Assembly: GCF_001908185.1 (NCBI RefSeq)
Contig: NZ_LGHM01000026.1
Span: forward strand, 22,653-86,652
Source: Bradyrhizobium sp. AS23.2
GTDB lineage: Bacteria; Pseudomonadota; Alphaproteobacteria; Rhizobiales; Xanthobacteraceae
DNA: 64,000 nucleotides
Direction of reading: 5' to 3'
Position 1 is the stretch's first letter. Each line of letters starts with the position of its first letter. A model generated the notes under the pieces. That model saw only the letters and a program-made list of their open reading frames with translations. It was not told where the DNA came from and did no database searches. Position numbers and translations under genes: made by a program. This document shows, piece after piece, positions 51,312 to 59,829 of this stretch.

Positions 51312-51371
51312 GGCAGCGCCAGTGTGCGCCCGGCAGCGCCAGTGCGCGCCCGGCAGCGCCACTGCACACCC
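51312..51371. repeat. Three tandem 20-base units
   Basis: Unit GGCAGCGCCAGTGYGCGCCC repeated three times with drift in the last unit. Non-coding, between two minus-strand genes. Copy number may vary between strains. Confidence 0.8.
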
Positions 51372-51378
51372 GAACACG

Positions 51379-51729
51379 CTAGAGCGCGTCGTGCACCGCG
51401 CGGCTGTCCTTCGGGGCCTGCTCGCGATCGGTCATGCTGTAGTCTCTGACGACGCCGGCGATGCGCAAGTGGTAATCGGCAAATATCTGGGCCCTGCCCT
51501 TGGCCTGGGTGCGGCGATGCTCCATCGTGTTGCGCCAGGCCTGCACTGCCGCCTCATCCCGCCAGAATGACACCGACAAGATCTTGCCCTTCTCGGTCAG
51601 GCTTTCGAAGCGCTCCACCGAGATGAAGCCGTCGATGGTTTGCAGGATCGGCTTCAGATCGGCCGCAAGGTCGAAATAGGCCTGGCGGTGTTCCGGCTTG
51701 GGCCAGACTTCGAAAATCACGGCGATCAT
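51379..51729 (-). CDS. Antibiotic biosynthesis monooxygenase-fold protein
   Basis: 116 aa dimeric alpha+beta barrel. IAVIFEVWPKPEHRQAYFDL, then GFISVERFESLTEKGKILSV and WRDEAAVQAWRNTMEHRR are the characteristic ABM strands and helix. Members oxidise or isomerise small aromatic or heme substrates without cofactors; the substrate here is unknown. AGGAG before the ATG at 51729 fixes the start (the Met two codons earlier abuts it). Adjacent to a NIPSNAP-fold gene of similar architecture. Confidence 0.88.
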   Translation of the reverse strand: MIAVIFEVWPKPEHRQAYFDLAADLKPILQTIDGFISVERFESLTEKGKILSVSFWRDEAAVQAWRNTMEHRRTQAKGRAQIFADYHLRIAGVVRDYSMTDREQAPKDSRAVHDAL

Positions 51730-51771
51730 GGGCATCTCCTGCTAGCGGTGCTCTGGCCTAGGTGTTCTGGC

Positions 51772-52080
51772 CTACACTACCACCTTGCGCAGGAATGTGC
51801 GCTCTTCCGCGAGGATGAACTTGTTGTCCTCGGCAAAATGGAAATTGGCCATGCCCTCCGCATCCTGCCGCAGCCGGGCGCGATAGGCTTCATAGGCCGC
51901 GAGACTCTCGAAAGTGATCAGCGCAGACGCGATGTTGTTGGTGCCCTCGTGCGGCATGAAATAACCGATGAGATCGCCGCCGCATTTCGGGATGATGGTG
52001 AGCCAGCGCTTCGAATACTCCTCGAACTGCGCGCGCTTGAAGGGATCGAGCTGGTAGCGGATGAAGACGGTGACTGACAT
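51772..52080 (-). CDS. NIPSNAP-family small protein
   Basis: 102 aa. [20 protein letters not shown], then [20 protein letters not shown] and [20 protein letters not shown] fit the NIPSNAP dimeric barrel, related to ABM proteins. GGAG precedes the ATG. It is co-oriented with the ABM gene 42 bases downstream, so the two may be a tandem unit. Function unknown. Confidence 0.85.
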   Translation of the reverse strand: MSVTVFIRYQLDPFKRAQFEEYSKRWLTIIPKCGGDLIGYFMPHEGTNNIASALITFESLAAYEAYRARLRQDAEGMANFHFAEDNKFILAEERTFLRKVVV

Positions 52081-52104
52081 GATGGGCTCCTCTGTTTCCA
52101 CATC

Positions 52105-52250
52105 GTCATTGCGAGCGCAGCGAAGCAATCCAGGCTGTCTGTCCCTCATCCTGAGGAGCGCGGAACGCGCGTCTCGAAGGATGAAGGCCCCGCTGGTGGC
52201 CTCGCCCTTCGAGACGCGCGCAAGAGCGCGCTCCTCAGGGTGAGGATCGA
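52105..52250. repeat. Composite repeat: GTCATTGCGAG left half plus a CCTCATCCTGAGGAGCGC element
   Basis: 52105-52134 matches the first 30 bases of the 48961 repeat. From 52146 a different palindrome begins (CCTCATCCTGAGGAGCGCGG ... GCGCTCCTCAGGGTGAGG, to 52250), seemingly inserted into or replacing the rest. A trace of this second element recurs near 61065. Confidence 0.75.
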
Positions 52251-52321
52251 CTTTCCGATCTTGCTTCGCCGTTCGTTGGCAACGACGATGTGGCAACACG
52301 CTACGTCCTTGCCCGACCGCA

Positions 52322-52345
52322 ATGCTTCGGCTACCATCGAAGCAT
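52322..52345. promoter_or_regulatory. Inverted repeat overlapping the ArsR-type start codon
   Basis: ATGCTTCG-N8-CGAAGCAT, perfect 8-base arms. The last bases are the start ATG of the following regulator gene, a position suited to autorepression. Confidence 0.5.
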
Positions 52346-53042
52346 GAAATCAGGTCCCGACATCGCCATGGTCGCTTCGCTCGTCGGCGACCCCGCCCGC
52401 GCGAACATGCTCACCGCGCTGATGAACGGCCGCGCGCTGACCGCGAGCGAGCTCGCGCAGGAGGCCGGCATAACGCCGCAGACCGCGAGCTCGCATCTCG
52501 CAAAGCTGGAAGCCGGCGGGCTGGTCGAGCCGGAGAAGCAAGGCCGCCACCGCTACTATCGCCTCACAGACGACGACGTCGCCGGCGTGCTCGAGGGCCT
52601 TGCGGGCCTCGCCGCACGGACCGGCCACATGCGCGTGCGCACCGGGCCGAAGGATCCGGCGCTGCGGCGCGCGCGCATCTGCTACGATCATCTTGCCGGC
52701 GACCTCGGCGTGCAGATGCTCGACACCATGCGCGAGCGGCAACTGGTCAGGCAGAAGAAACAGGAGATCGAGCTGACGGCTGAGGGCGAGCGCTTCCTCG
52801 CAAAGCATCTGCAGATCTCGCCCGAGACGCTCGCCCATCCGCGCCGCCCGGTATGCAAGGCCTGCCTCGATTGGAGCGAGCGGCGCCACCATCTCGCCGG
52901 CACGCTCGGGGCCGCCATGATGCGACGCTTCGCCGAATTGAAATGGGCTGCGCGCGATCCCATGCCCGGCAGTCGCGTCGTGAACTTTACGCGCACCGGC
53001 GAGAAGCAGTTTGCGGCATTGTTCGGGAACGCCAAGGACTAA
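52344..53042 (+). CDS. ArsR-type winged-helix regulator with C-terminal extension
   Basis: 232 aa. The DNA-binding part is [20 protein letters not shown], then [41 protein letters not shown] second half of about 130 residues is not typical of small ArsR proteins: [36 protein letters not shown], then [20 protein letters not shown]. It contains a CKAC pair and could sense a metal or thiol. The start at 52344 matches an 8-base inverted repeat ahead of it. Confidence 0.88.
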   Translation: MKSGPDIAMVASLVGDPARANMLTALMNGRALTASELAQEAGITPQTASSHLAKLEAGGLVEPEKQGRHRYYRLTDDDVAGVLEGLAGLAARTGHMRVRTGPKDPALRRARICYDHLAGDLGVQMLDTMRERQLVRQKKQEIELTAEGERFLAKHLQISPETLAHPRRPVCKACLDWSERRHHLAGTLGAAMMRRFAELKWAARDPMPGSRVVNFTRTGEKQFAALFGNAKD

Positions 53043-53115
53043 ACACAACTGCGTGTGAACGTGGCAGTGCGCAGCGGCCGGACTTGACCCGGCCATCCAC
53101 CCGTTTATGGCCACC

Positions 53116-53193
53116 GTCGTTCCGGGGCGATGCGAAGCATCGAACCCGGAACCTCGCGATTCCGGGTTCGCGCTGCGCGCGCCCCGGAATGAC
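53116..53193. repeat. GTCGTTCCGGGGC palindromic repeat
   Basis: Arms GTCGTTCCGGGGC / GCCCCGGAATGAC; inner GCGATGCGAAGCATCGAACC. Lies 22 bases from the next start codon, so the alpha/beta-hydrolase promoter must lie within or upstream of the repeat. Confidence 0.75.
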
Positions 53194-53214
53194 GGCACCA
53201 GATACGAGACCCCA

Positions 53215-54225
53215 ATGAACCGCACCCTCCCGGCCGCCCTCTGCGCCGCCCTCATCGCCTCTTCGCTCACCTCCGCTCAAGCCGCGGACACGACCCCACG
53301 CGAGCCCTACGGCATCGCGCTCGAAGGCTTTGCCTATCCCTATGCGGTGCATCTGCTGCCGGTCGTCAATGACGGCGAGCAGCTCAGCATGGCCTATATG
53401 GACGTCGCACCAGTGCAGCCGAACGGCCGCACCGTGGTGCTGCTGCACGGACGCAATTTCCCGTCGAGCTACTGGGCGCCCGTGATCAAGATGCTGAGCG
53501 AAGCCGGCTATCGCGTCGTGGTGCCGGACCAGATCGGCTTCGGCAAATCCTCCAAGCCCACGGGCGAGCTGCATTTCGACACGCTGGCGCGCAACACCAT
53601 CGCGCTGCTCGATCATCTCGGGATCGGCAACGCCGACATCGTCGCCCATTCGCTCGGCGGCATGCTGGGTGTGCGCATCGCCCGCGCCTATCCCGACCGT
53701 GTTGCCCATCTCGTGCTGACCGCGCCGATCGGGCTGGAAGACTACCGCCTCTACGTACCGCCGACGCCGACCGAGAAGATCATCGAGACCGAGGACAAGC
53801 TCACCGCCGATGGCTACCGCAAGCAGCTCCAGACCAATTACGCGATCAAGCTGCCGCCGGATGCGATCACTCCGTTCATCGATGCCCGCTTCAACATCAA
53901 GGGCAGCCCGGACTATCCGCGCTGGCTGCGCGCCTTCGTCAGCTCCGCCCAGATGATCTATCGCGAGCCGGTCGCGCACGAGATCCCGCTCATCACCGAA
54001 CCGACATTGTTCATCATGGGCGCCGACGACCACAACGCGCCGGGCCGGCCGAACGCGCCGGAGGCGCTGCGCGCCAAGATGGGGCAGAACGCCGAGCTCG
54101 CGAAGGCGCTCGCCGCGAAGATGCCGAACGCGCGGGCCGAAGTGATTCCGGACACCGGCCACCTCGTCTTCCTCGAAGCGCCGGAGAAGTACAAAGAGCT
54201 GGTGCTCGGTTTTCTCGACCGCTAG
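53215..54225 (+). CDS. Secreted alpha/beta hydrolase
   Basis: 336 aa with a signal peptide (LPAALCAALIASSLTSAQAA). GRTVVLLHGRNFPSSYWAPV (oxyanion HG), nucleophile elbow AHSLGGMLGV, acid in IMGADDHNAPG and base in IPDTGHLVFLE complete the triad. An esterase or lipase-type hydrolase in the periplasm. The frame runs back into the upstream repeat, but the Met at 53215 starts the signal peptide; no good ribosome site is visible. Confidence 0.9.
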   Translation: MNRTLPAALCAALIASSLTSAQAADTTPREPYGIALEGFAYPYAVHLLPVVNDGEQLSMAYMDVAPVQPNGRTVVLLHGRNFPSSYWAPVIKMLSEAGYRVVVPDQIGFGKSSKPTGELHFDTLARNTIALLDHLGIGNADIVAHSLGGMLGVRIARAYPDRVAHLVLTAPIGLEDYRLYVPPTPTEKIIETEDKLTADGYRKQLQTNYAIKLPPDAITPFIDARFNIKGSPDYPRWLRAFVSSAQMIYREPVAHEIPLITEPTLFIMGADDHNAPGRPNAPEALRAKMGQNAELAKALAAKMPNARAEVIPDTGHLVFLEAPEKYKELVLGFLDR

Positions 54226-54403
54226 CGCCATTCTGTCGCACGAAGCCGCATGCGGGGAACGTTCATGCCGCATTCAGGTCATGATTGGCAGGTTTGGATC
54301 GCGCCGTGCCGACATGTCGCACAATTTAACCTATCGAATCGTGTCTTTTGATTCATTGTGCGCCGCAAGCGCCCTGCCCCCAAAAGACGAGAAGGAAGAT
54401 CAA

Positions 54404-54652
54404 ATGAAATATCTGTTTGCCGCCGTCATGCTCGCGAGCGCGGTCGTCGGTTTCAGCGAGGCGGCCAGCGCCGCCGGCGGCTGCGGCCCCGGCTGGTACC
54501 GTGGCGCCTATGGTCACTGCCGTCCGATGCGCGGTCCTGTCGTCGTGGCTCGCCCGCCGGTCGTGGTCGCCCCGCCGGTCGTCGTAGCGCCGCGTCCGCG
54601 CGTGTGCCCCTATGGCTTCCGCTGGTACGCTGGCCGCTGCCGCCCGATCTGA
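54404..54652 (+). CDS. Small secreted cysteine protein (GCGxG...CRP type)
   Basis: 82 aa. The leader (AAVMLASAVVGFSEAASA) is followed by GGCGPGWYRGAYGHCRPM, a Val/Pro-rich stretch with VVVAPPVVV repeats, and a closing RVCPYGFRWYAGRCRP. The GCGPG...C and CPYG...GRC pairs are a recurrent motif in bradyrhizobial secreted proteins. Four cysteines likely form disulfides. GAAGGAAG precedes the ATG. Function unknown. Confidence 0.8.
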   Translation: MKYLFAAVMLASAVVGFSEAASAAGGCGPGWYRGAYGHCRPMRGPVVVARPPVVVAPPVVVAPRPRVCPYGFRWYAGRCRPI

Positions 54653-54674
54653 TCTGACCTTTTCACACGACGAG

Positions 54675-54705
54675 ATGGCCGCGCGGCGAAAGCCTGCGCG
54701 GCCAT
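54675..54705 (+). terminator. Hairpin terminator
   Basis: 10-bp stem ATGGCCGCGC/GCGCGGCCAT with an 11-base loop, then TCTCTT; ends the cysteine-protein gene. Confidence 0.7.
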
Positions 54706-54732
54706 TCTCTTGTCGGTCATCAGGACGAACAA

Positions 54733-54763
54733 AAACGGGGACAGCAAAGCGCGGTCCCCGTTT
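54733..54763 (-). terminator. Hairpin terminator for the His-rich gene
   Basis: 10-bp stem AAACGGGGAC/GTCCCCGTTT with an 11-base loop; the minus-direction side ends in a TTTT run. Confidence 0.65.
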
Positions 54764-54794
54764 GGCGTTTGCAGGCCTTCCTGGCGGCGCGGCG

Positions 54795-55073
54795 TTACCA
54801 GTGCCGCCAATGGCGGCGGCGATGCCAACGATGGCGCCAGCCCCAATGACGGTGATGCCAGTGGCCGTGGCCATGCCAGTGCACCTGCTCCGGCTTCAGC
54901 TGGGCGGATTCCTCGCTGGTGGTGACGGCGGGATGAGCGTCCGGATTGCCTTGCGGCATGCGGGCATCACCGAGCGGCTGCGGCGACAACGGCGCGGCTT
55001 CTGCGGCGGCGGTGAACGCGGCCGCTCCCGCTGCGACACCGATTGCAAGTTTCAAAAAGTTCCTGCGCTCCAT
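54795..55073 (-). CDS. Tat-exported His/Trp-rich small protein
   Basis: 92 aa. MERRNFLKLAIGVAAGAAAF is a twin-arginine leader (ERRNFLK). The mature part is short and ends in a dense HWHGHGHWHHRHWGWRHRWH block, a likely metal-binding tail. The Tat route implies folding or metal loading before export. GGAGGATATGTC precedes the ATG. No enzyme partner is adjacent. Function unknown; metal storage or delivery is a reasonable guess (inference). Confidence 0.8.
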   Translation of the reverse strand: MERRNFLKLAIGVAAGAAAFTAAAEAAPLSPQPLGDARMPQGNPDAHPAVTTSEESAQLKPEQVHWHGHGHWHHRHWGWRHRWHRRRHWRHW

Positions 55074-55184
55074 GACATATCCTCCGGCGATCGAGCAAGT
55101 GATGCCGAGGAAGTGTCGCGGCCGGGACATGAACTGCCGCTGAATCGCGCGTTCAGGTTCATGGAAGAGGTGACAAGGGGAGCC

Positions 55185-55265
55185 GTAGCCTGGATGGAGC
55201 GAAGCGCAATCCGGGATTCGTGCATCAGGCGAGGTCCGCAAATTACGCTTCACTCCATCCGGGCG
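55185..55265. repeat. GTAGCCTGGATGGAGCG repeat
   Basis: Begins GTAGCCTGGATGGAGCGAAG and ends CTTCACTCCATCCGGGC; related in style to 58065-58139. Confidence 0.65.
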
Positions 55266-55274
55266 ACGATCTGC

Positions 55275-55589
55275 CTACTTCGCAAACTCCTGCGCCAGCA
55301 CCAGCGTCTCGCGCGATCGCTTCACATCGGGCCAGTCGCGGTCGAAATCGGCGACGAGCTGCTTCAACGCATCGCCCTTCAGCGTCGCCGCGAGCTTGGC
55401 CTCGTCATCGAACTGATACATCGCCTGATGCAGCGAGGGATCATCTAAGCTCCAGAACCGCCAGGCTTTGCTCACGCCGAACGCCTTCACCGCGTCGGGC
55501 ACATGCTCGCTCTCGTACCATTTGTCGAAAGCGGCGCGCTTGCTGGGATCTGTCACGATCGCACGGACGACGAAGAAGGCGGCGGGCAT
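55275..55589 (-). CDS. Small dimeric alpha/beta-barrel-like protein
   Basis: 104 aa. FFVVRAIVTDPSKRAAFDKW, then YESEHVPDAVKAFGVSKAWR and HQAMYQFDDEAKLAATLKGD look like an EthD/DUF-type ferredoxin-like barrel. The W-Y-x-x-E-H motif is common in that group. Catalytic role not known. Lone gene between two repeats. Confidence 0.7.
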   Translation of the reverse strand: MPAAFFVVRAIVTDPSKRAAFDKWYESEHVPDAVKAFGVSKAWRFWSLDDPSLHQAMYQFDDEAKLAATLKGDALKQLVADFDRDWPDVKRSRETLVLAQEFAK

Positions 55590-55661
55590 CGGGGTTCCTC
55601 CTGTTGTTTGGCGTCAGCATAGACCGTCAAAGTGGCGGTAACAAAAAGTCCACACGACGGA

Positions 55662-55745
55662 TCATGCCCGGCCTTGTGCCGGGCATCCACGTCGTTGTTT
55701 CCGGCCGGCCTGGACGTGGATGGCCGGACAAGCCCGGCCATGACG
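55662..55745. repeat. TCATGCCCGGC palindromic repeat
   Basis: TCATGCCCGGCCTTGTGCCG ... GACAAGCCCGGCCATGA, with an inner CATCCACGTC/GACGTGGATG pair. Confidence 0.75.
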
Positions 55746-55839
55746 AGCCATGTGCGCTTTGTGAGAAATTTCGACTCCGCTGTCGGAACGCGCGCCGTTC
55801 GCTCGTCCTTTGCGTTGAACCGGGACACGGAGACACCGA

Positions 55840-56487
55840 ATGGCCAACCTCACCCTCACCACCTTCGATTGGGTTCCCGAGCTACCGCGGGGTTTCGTGC
55901 GCGATCTGCGTGTGCGCTGGGCCCTCGAAGAGGCCGCTTTGCCTTATCGCGTCGCGAGCGTGCCGTTCGGCGATCGCAGCGCCGCGCATTTGGCGCACCA
56001 GCCCTTCGGTCAGGTACCGTGGCTGACCGATGGCGACATCTCGATCTTCGAGAGCGGCGCCATCCTGCTCCATCTCGGCGAGCGCAATGCAGAGCTGATG
56101 CCGACCGATCCGCGCGGCCGCAGTGAGGCGACGAAATGGGTGTTCGCCGCGCTCAATTCGGTGGAGATGGCGAGCTTGCCCTGGTCGATCCTCAAATTCA
56201 CCGGGAATGCGAGCGATACACCGGCGTGGAAATTTCTGGACGACTTCCTCAAGCTCCGCCTCAAGCACATGGAGCCGGTGCTGGCCGACCGCGAATGGCT
56301 GGCGGGCTCCTTCTCCGTCGCCGACATCCTGATGTCGGACGTGCTGCGCCTCATCGATCGCTTCGACGGGCTCACGGAACATCCGGCCTGCCGCGGCTAT
56401 GTCACCCGCGCCACGGCCCGCCCGGCCTTCGTCAAAGCCCGCGCGGACCAGATGGCCTATTTCGCCGCGGCGGATGCGGCGCGCTGA
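55840..56487 (+). CDS. Glutathione S-transferase family protein
   Basis: 215 aa. The N-terminal thioredoxin-like domain reads RVASVPFGDRSAAHLAHQPF, then GQVPWLTDGDISIFESGAIL, the Pro and Glu-Ser of the glutathione site. The all-helical C-terminal domain has EWLAGSFSVADILMSDVLRL, whose Asp is the family's N-capping residue. It conjugates or isomerises electrophiles; class unclear. Its first ~49 codons have a diverged second copy at 57540. Confidence 0.9.
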   Translation: MANLTLTTFDWVPELPRGFVRDLRVRWALEEAALPYRVASVPFGDRSAAHLAHQPFGQVPWLTDGDISIFESGAILLHLGERNAELMPTDPRGRSEATKWVFAALNSVEMASLPWSILKFTGNASDTPAWKFLDDFLKLRLKHMEPVLADREWLAGSFSVADILMSDVLRLIDRFDGLTEHPACRGYVTRATARPAFVKARADQMAYFAAADAAR

Positions 56488-56491
56488 CCGG

Positions 56492-56941
56492 CTAAACCCA
56501 CCCTCCCCGCGCCATCACAGCCGCACAGAGCAGGATGACCACGATGGCTGCGAGTTCGCCGTGGATGATCGACGACACCAGCCGCTTCTGCCTGGCGTCG
56601 AGCACAGGCGCCTGCCCCGCTTTGATCGACGAACTCCACGACAAGAACTCCTGCGTCGGAATGACCGACAACGCCCCGAGGATGACGAAGAGCGCGATTT
56701 TCGTCAGGAACGCGTAGCTATGCAGGTAGTAGTCGTAGCCTTTCTCGAAGAATAACACCCGCAGCAGCCCGACGATGAGCAGCGCCGCGGCGGCAGCGCC
56801 CAGCACAACATCGGTGACCTGAAGCCGTCGTGCGATCGACACCGTTAGTTCCTGCCGGATCAGCGTGAACTCGACCGCGACCGCTGTGACCAGCGTGAAC
56901 ACGCACAGGTGATGGAAGAAAGTGGACATGTTCGAGGTCAT
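56492..56941 (-). CDS. DUF2214-family membrane protein
   Basis: 149 aa with four spans: FFHHLCVFTLVTAVAVEFTL, VLGAAAAALLIVGLLRVLFF, KIALFVILGALSVIP and GELAAIVVILLCAAVMARG. The HHL and FFEKGYDYYLHSYAF elements are characteristic. Possibly a heme or copper-related membrane protein, but the role is unknown. Start at 56941 or Met5 at 56929. It diverges from the low-GC peptide gene and ends 5 bases from the transferase. Confidence 0.82.
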   Translation of the reverse strand: MTSNMSTFFHHLCVFTLVTAVAVEFTLIRQELTVSIARRLQVTDVVLGAAAAALLIVGLLRVLFFEKGYDYYLHSYAFLTKIALFVILGALSVIPTQEFLSWSSSIKAGQAPVLDARQKRLVSSIIHGELAAIVVILLCAAVMARGGWV

Positions 56942-57052
56942 GAAGGAAGTCGCTTCGACGTGCGACGATGTGAGCTAGTTCACAATGAACCGGTTGACAG
57001 AAGCAGTAACCTTGCTTTGGCAGCAACTCCGTTGCCTTATAGGAGGTGTATC

Positions 57053-57322
57053 ATGAAGACCGCACTTCTTATTGCAGCCACATTAGCTTTCGGTGTTGTG
57101 TCAGCTAATGCTGGTAGTAATCAGCATCATGTTTCATCACTCCATCAGAAATACCGATCAACTGTGATGACTGCTGGCGCTCCTCCAACAGGTGCTAGTA
57201 TTGACGAACGACCTGCTTGGGCACTCTACAGGCAGAATCTGCACGATTCAGGCTACAATCCTAAGCAGAACATGGATCAAGATGGTCATATGTGCGTGTC
57301 CTGTGATTATCACGGCAATTGA
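57053..57322 (+). CDS. Low-GC small secreted protein with a C-terminal CxxC
   Basis: 89 aa, leader MKTALLIAATLAFGVVSANA, mature region NQHHVSSLHQKYRSTVMTAG and RPAWALYRQNLHDSGYNPKQ, ending MCVSCDYHGN. AGGAGGTGTATC before the ATG is the best ribosome site in the window. A hand count gives about 47% GC, far below neighbouring genes, with codons such as GCT, TCA and GGT favoured. This suggests acquisition or unusual expression demand. The closing CVSC could bind heme, copper or form a disulfide. Family unknown to me. Confidence 0.75.
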   Translation: MKTALLIAATLAFGVVSANAGSNQHHVSSLHQKYRSTVMTAGAPPTGASIDERPAWALYRQNLHDSGYNPKQNMDQDGHMCVSCDYHGN

Positions 57323-57448
57323 CCACGCTGGTCCTCTGACGACCGAGAGCGGGATAACCGCAGATCGAGCAGCCAGTGAAGGAGAACCGGGGCGGGTGAG
57401 CAAATAGAAACCTCGCACTTGTTCAATACGAGCTTCGCCAAAAAAATA

Positions 57449-57495
57449 CCCCCCCAAAGATTCCCATTATAGGTTTCCTCTCGGGGGCTTTTTTT
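57449..57495 (+). terminator. Terminator with C7/G5 arms and T7 tail
   Basis: C-run (57449-57455) and G-run (57483-57487) pair across a long loop, followed immediately by CTTTTTTT. Strong T-run; the stem interior is poor. Confidence 0.55.
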
Positions 57496-57539
57496 GTTCG
57501 CGCGCCCCACGGCTCAGCCATGCGTTCCGGTTCGCGCCA

Positions 57540-57687
57540 ATGGCCGACCTCACGCTGACCACTTTCGATTGGGTTCCCGAGCGACCGCGGGGTTTCGTGC
57601 GCGACCCTCGTGTACGTCGGGCGCTGGAAGAAGCCTCCTTGCTCTATCGCGTCGCGAGCGTGCCGTTCGGCGATCGAAGCGCCGCCA
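57540..57687 (+). pseudogene. Truncated glutathione S-transferase copy
   Basis: MADLTLTTFDWVPERPRGFV, then RDPRVRRALEEASLLYRVAS and VPFGDRSAA follow the first ~49 residues of the gene at 55840 almost exactly. The similarity then ends abruptly at the 3' end of the next minus-strand gene. DNA identity is highest at the end (CGCGTCGCGAGCGTGCCGTT shared). Remnant of a duplication, cut by recombination or insertion. Confidence 0.85.
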
Positions 57688-58035
57688 TCAGACCAGCTTC
57701 ATCGGCGTATCAGCGACGACGCGAAGGTCGATCCTGCCGATCAATGCCGAGCGACGCGCCTCCGCAGCACCAATGGCGCTCTCGGTTTGCTGCAACGTGC
57801 TGATGTTCGAACCGAGCGACACGATCCCGCCCAGCACCAGGGCGATCGATCCGAGCGCAGCGGTCAGGCCTGTCCCCAACAAGCCGAGGATCGTGATCAA
57901 CAACAGCGCGGCGCCACCGCCGATGGCGATCTTCGACGCCAGAATGAACTTCCGGCATCGCTCGGCGATCTCAGCGAGCGCCGCGATCCGATCTTCGATG
58001 TCCGAAATCTCGTCAGTCAGATCGTCTTCGGTCAT
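57688..58035 (-). CDS. Hypothetical membrane protein with N-terminal helix
   Basis: 115 aa. The acidic amphipathic helix EDDLTDEISDIEDRIAALAE is followed by two spans (IAIGGGAALLLITILGLLGTG and AALGSIALVLGGIVSLGS). A polar C-terminal helix follows (TESAIGAAEARRSALIGRID). Its stop abuts the end of the truncated transferase copy, so its arrival may have caused that break. Function unknown. Confidence 0.72.
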   Translation of the reverse strand: MTEDDLTDEISDIEDRIAALAEIAERCRKFILASKIAIGGGAALLLITILGLLGTGLTAALGSIALVLGGIVSLGSNISTLQQTESAIGAAEARRSALIGRIDLRVVADTPMKLV

Positions 58036-58064
58036 TGGATCGAGGATGCCAAATCAGAAGAAAT

Positions 58065-58139
58065 CAGTAGCCCGCATGAGCGAAGCGACACGCGGGATCT
58101 GAGTAGAGACCCGGATGTCGCTACGCCCATCCGGGCTAC
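58065..58139. repeat. GTAGCCCGCATGAGCG repeat
   Basis: GTAGCCCGCATGAGCGAAGC at the left, GCCCATCCGGGCTAC at the right. Confidence 0.7.
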
Positions 58140-58147
58140 GTCCTTTC

Positions 58148-59680
58148 TCACAACGGCAAATTGTCGTGCTTCTTCGCCGGCATTTCCGTCTTCTTGTCCT
58201 TCAGCATCGCCAGCGCACGCGCAATTCGGCGGCGAGTCGAGTGCGGCATGATGACGTCGTCGATGTAGCCACGCTCGGCGGCGATGAACGGCGACAGGAA
58301 GCGGTCCTCGTATTCCTTCGTTCGCGCCGCGATCTTGTCGGGGTCGCCGATGTCAGAGCGGAAGATGATCTCGACCGCGCCCTTGGCGCCCATCACCGCG
58401 ATCTGGGCGGTCGGCCAGGCGTAGTTCATGTCGGCGCCGATTTCCTTCGAAGCCATGACGTCGAAGGCGCCGCCATAGGCCTTGCGGGTGATGATGGTCA
58501 CCAGCGGCACGGTGCACTGCGAGTAGGCGAACAGCAGTTTCGCGCCGTGCTTGATCAGGCCGCCATATTCCTGAGCGGTGCCCGGCAGGAAGCCCGGCAC
58601 GTCGACGAAGGTGACGATCGGGATGTTGAAGGCATCACAAAAGCGGACGAAGCGCGCGGCCTTGCGGGACGCGTCGCTGTCGAGCACGCCGGCGAGCACC
58701 ATCGGCTGGTTGGCGACGAAGCCGACGGTGCGGCCCGCGATGCGACCAAAGCCCGTGACGATGTTCTTGGCGAAGGATTCCGCGATCTCGAAGAAGTCGC
58801 CCTCGTCCACGACCTTCAGGATCAATTCCTTCATGTCGTAGGGCTTGTTCGGATTGTCGGGGATCAGCGTGTCCAGGGACATGTCGACGCGTCCGATGTC
58901 GTCGAAGCTCGGCCATTCCGGCACGCCGTCGGTGTTGTTGGACGGCAGGAAGTCGATCAGGCGCCGCATCTGCAGAAGCGTCTCGACGTCGTTCTCGAAG
59001 GCACCGTCGGCGATCGAGGAGCGCGTGGCGTGGACCGAGGCACCGCCGAGCTCTTCGGCGGTGACGACCTCGTTGGTCACCGTCTTCACCACGTCGGGAC
59101 CGGTGACGAACATGTAGCTGGTGTTCTTCACCATGAAGATGAAGTCGGTCATCGCCGGCGAATAGACGTCGCCGCCGGCGCAGGGGCCCATGATGACGGA
59201 GATCTGCGGGATCACGCCCGAGGCGAGCACGTTGCGCCGGAACACGTAGGAATAGCCGGCGAGCGCCGCGACGCCCTCCTGGATGCGGGCGCCGCCCGCG
59301 TCGTAGAGGCCGATGATGGGCGCCCGCGCCTTCATCGCCATGTCCTGCAGCTTGGTGATCTTCAGCGCGTGGGTCTCGGACAGCGAGCCGCCGAACACGG
59401 TGAAGTCCTTGGCGAACACAAACGTCTTGCGGCCGTTGACGGTGCCCCAGCCGGTGACGACCCCGTCGCTGGGGATCTTGGTCTTCTCCATGCCGAACTC
59501 GGTCGAGCGGTGCTCGACGAACATGTCGAATTCCTCGAACGATCCCTTGTCGAGCAGGAGCTCGATGCGTTCGCGCGCGGTCAGCTTGCCGCGGGCGTGC
59601 TGCGCGTCGATGCGCTTCTGCCCGCCGCCGAGCTTTGCGCCGGCACGACGTTCTTCAAGGGCGTCCAGGATATGTTTCAT
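58148..59680 (-). CDS. pccB: Propionyl/acyl-CoA carboxylase beta subunit (carboxyltransferase)
   Basis: 510 aa biotin-dependent carboxyltransferase that moves CO2 from carboxybiotin to acyl-Co[61 protein letters not shown] and [20 protein letters not shown] are the conserved acyl-CoA and biotin loops. The close fit to PccB supports propionyl-CoA as substrate, giving methylmalonyl-CoA. The alpha (biotin) subunit and mutase are not in the window on the visible side. A single gene here, followed by a repeat. Confidence 0.93.
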   Translation of the reverse strand: MKHILDALEERRAGAKLGGGQKRIDAQHARGKLTARERIELLLDKGSFEEFDMFVEHRSTEFGMEKTKIPSDGVVTGWGTVNGRKTFVFAKDFTVFGGSLSETHALKITKLQDMAMKARAPIIGLYDAGGARIQEGVAALAGYSYVFRRNVLASGVIPQISVIMGPCAGGDVYSPAMTDFIFMVKNTSYMFVTGPDVVKTVTNEVVTAEELGGASVHATRSSIADGAFENDVETLLQMRRLIDFLPSNNTDGVPEWPSFDDIGRVDMSLDTLIPDNPNKPYDMKELILKVVDEGDFFEIAESFAKNIVTGFGRIAGRTVGFVANQPMVLAGVLDSDASRKAARFVRFCDAFNIPIVTFVDVPGFLPGTAQEYGGLIKHGAKLLFAYSQCTVPLVTIITRKAYGGAFDVMASKEIGADMNYAWPTAQIAVMGAKGAVEIIFRSDIGDPDKIAARTKEYEDRFLSPFIAAERGYIDDVIMPHSTRRRIARALAMLKDKKTEMPAKKHDNLPL

Positions 59681-59829
59681 TTGCTCCCGCCAGTTCTTAG
59701 CCTAAATGCGATTGCCGGGGGTTCTAACACGGCATTTTGCGAGCCGGGAAGCGGCTTTCGGCGTCGCAGGGCTGCCCTGCCGCAGCGTGAAAGCGCAAGG
59801 AATTACAAAGTTTTGCCTGGGAGACGACC

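Noticed and set aside
51312..51371. Three tandem 20-base units as a possible CRISPR array
   Set aside because: The units are directly adjacent without spacers and drift in sequence; no cas genes.
53107..53214. Upstream extension of the alpha/beta hydrolase
   Set aside because: The extension consists of the palindromic repeat; the signal peptide starts at 53215.
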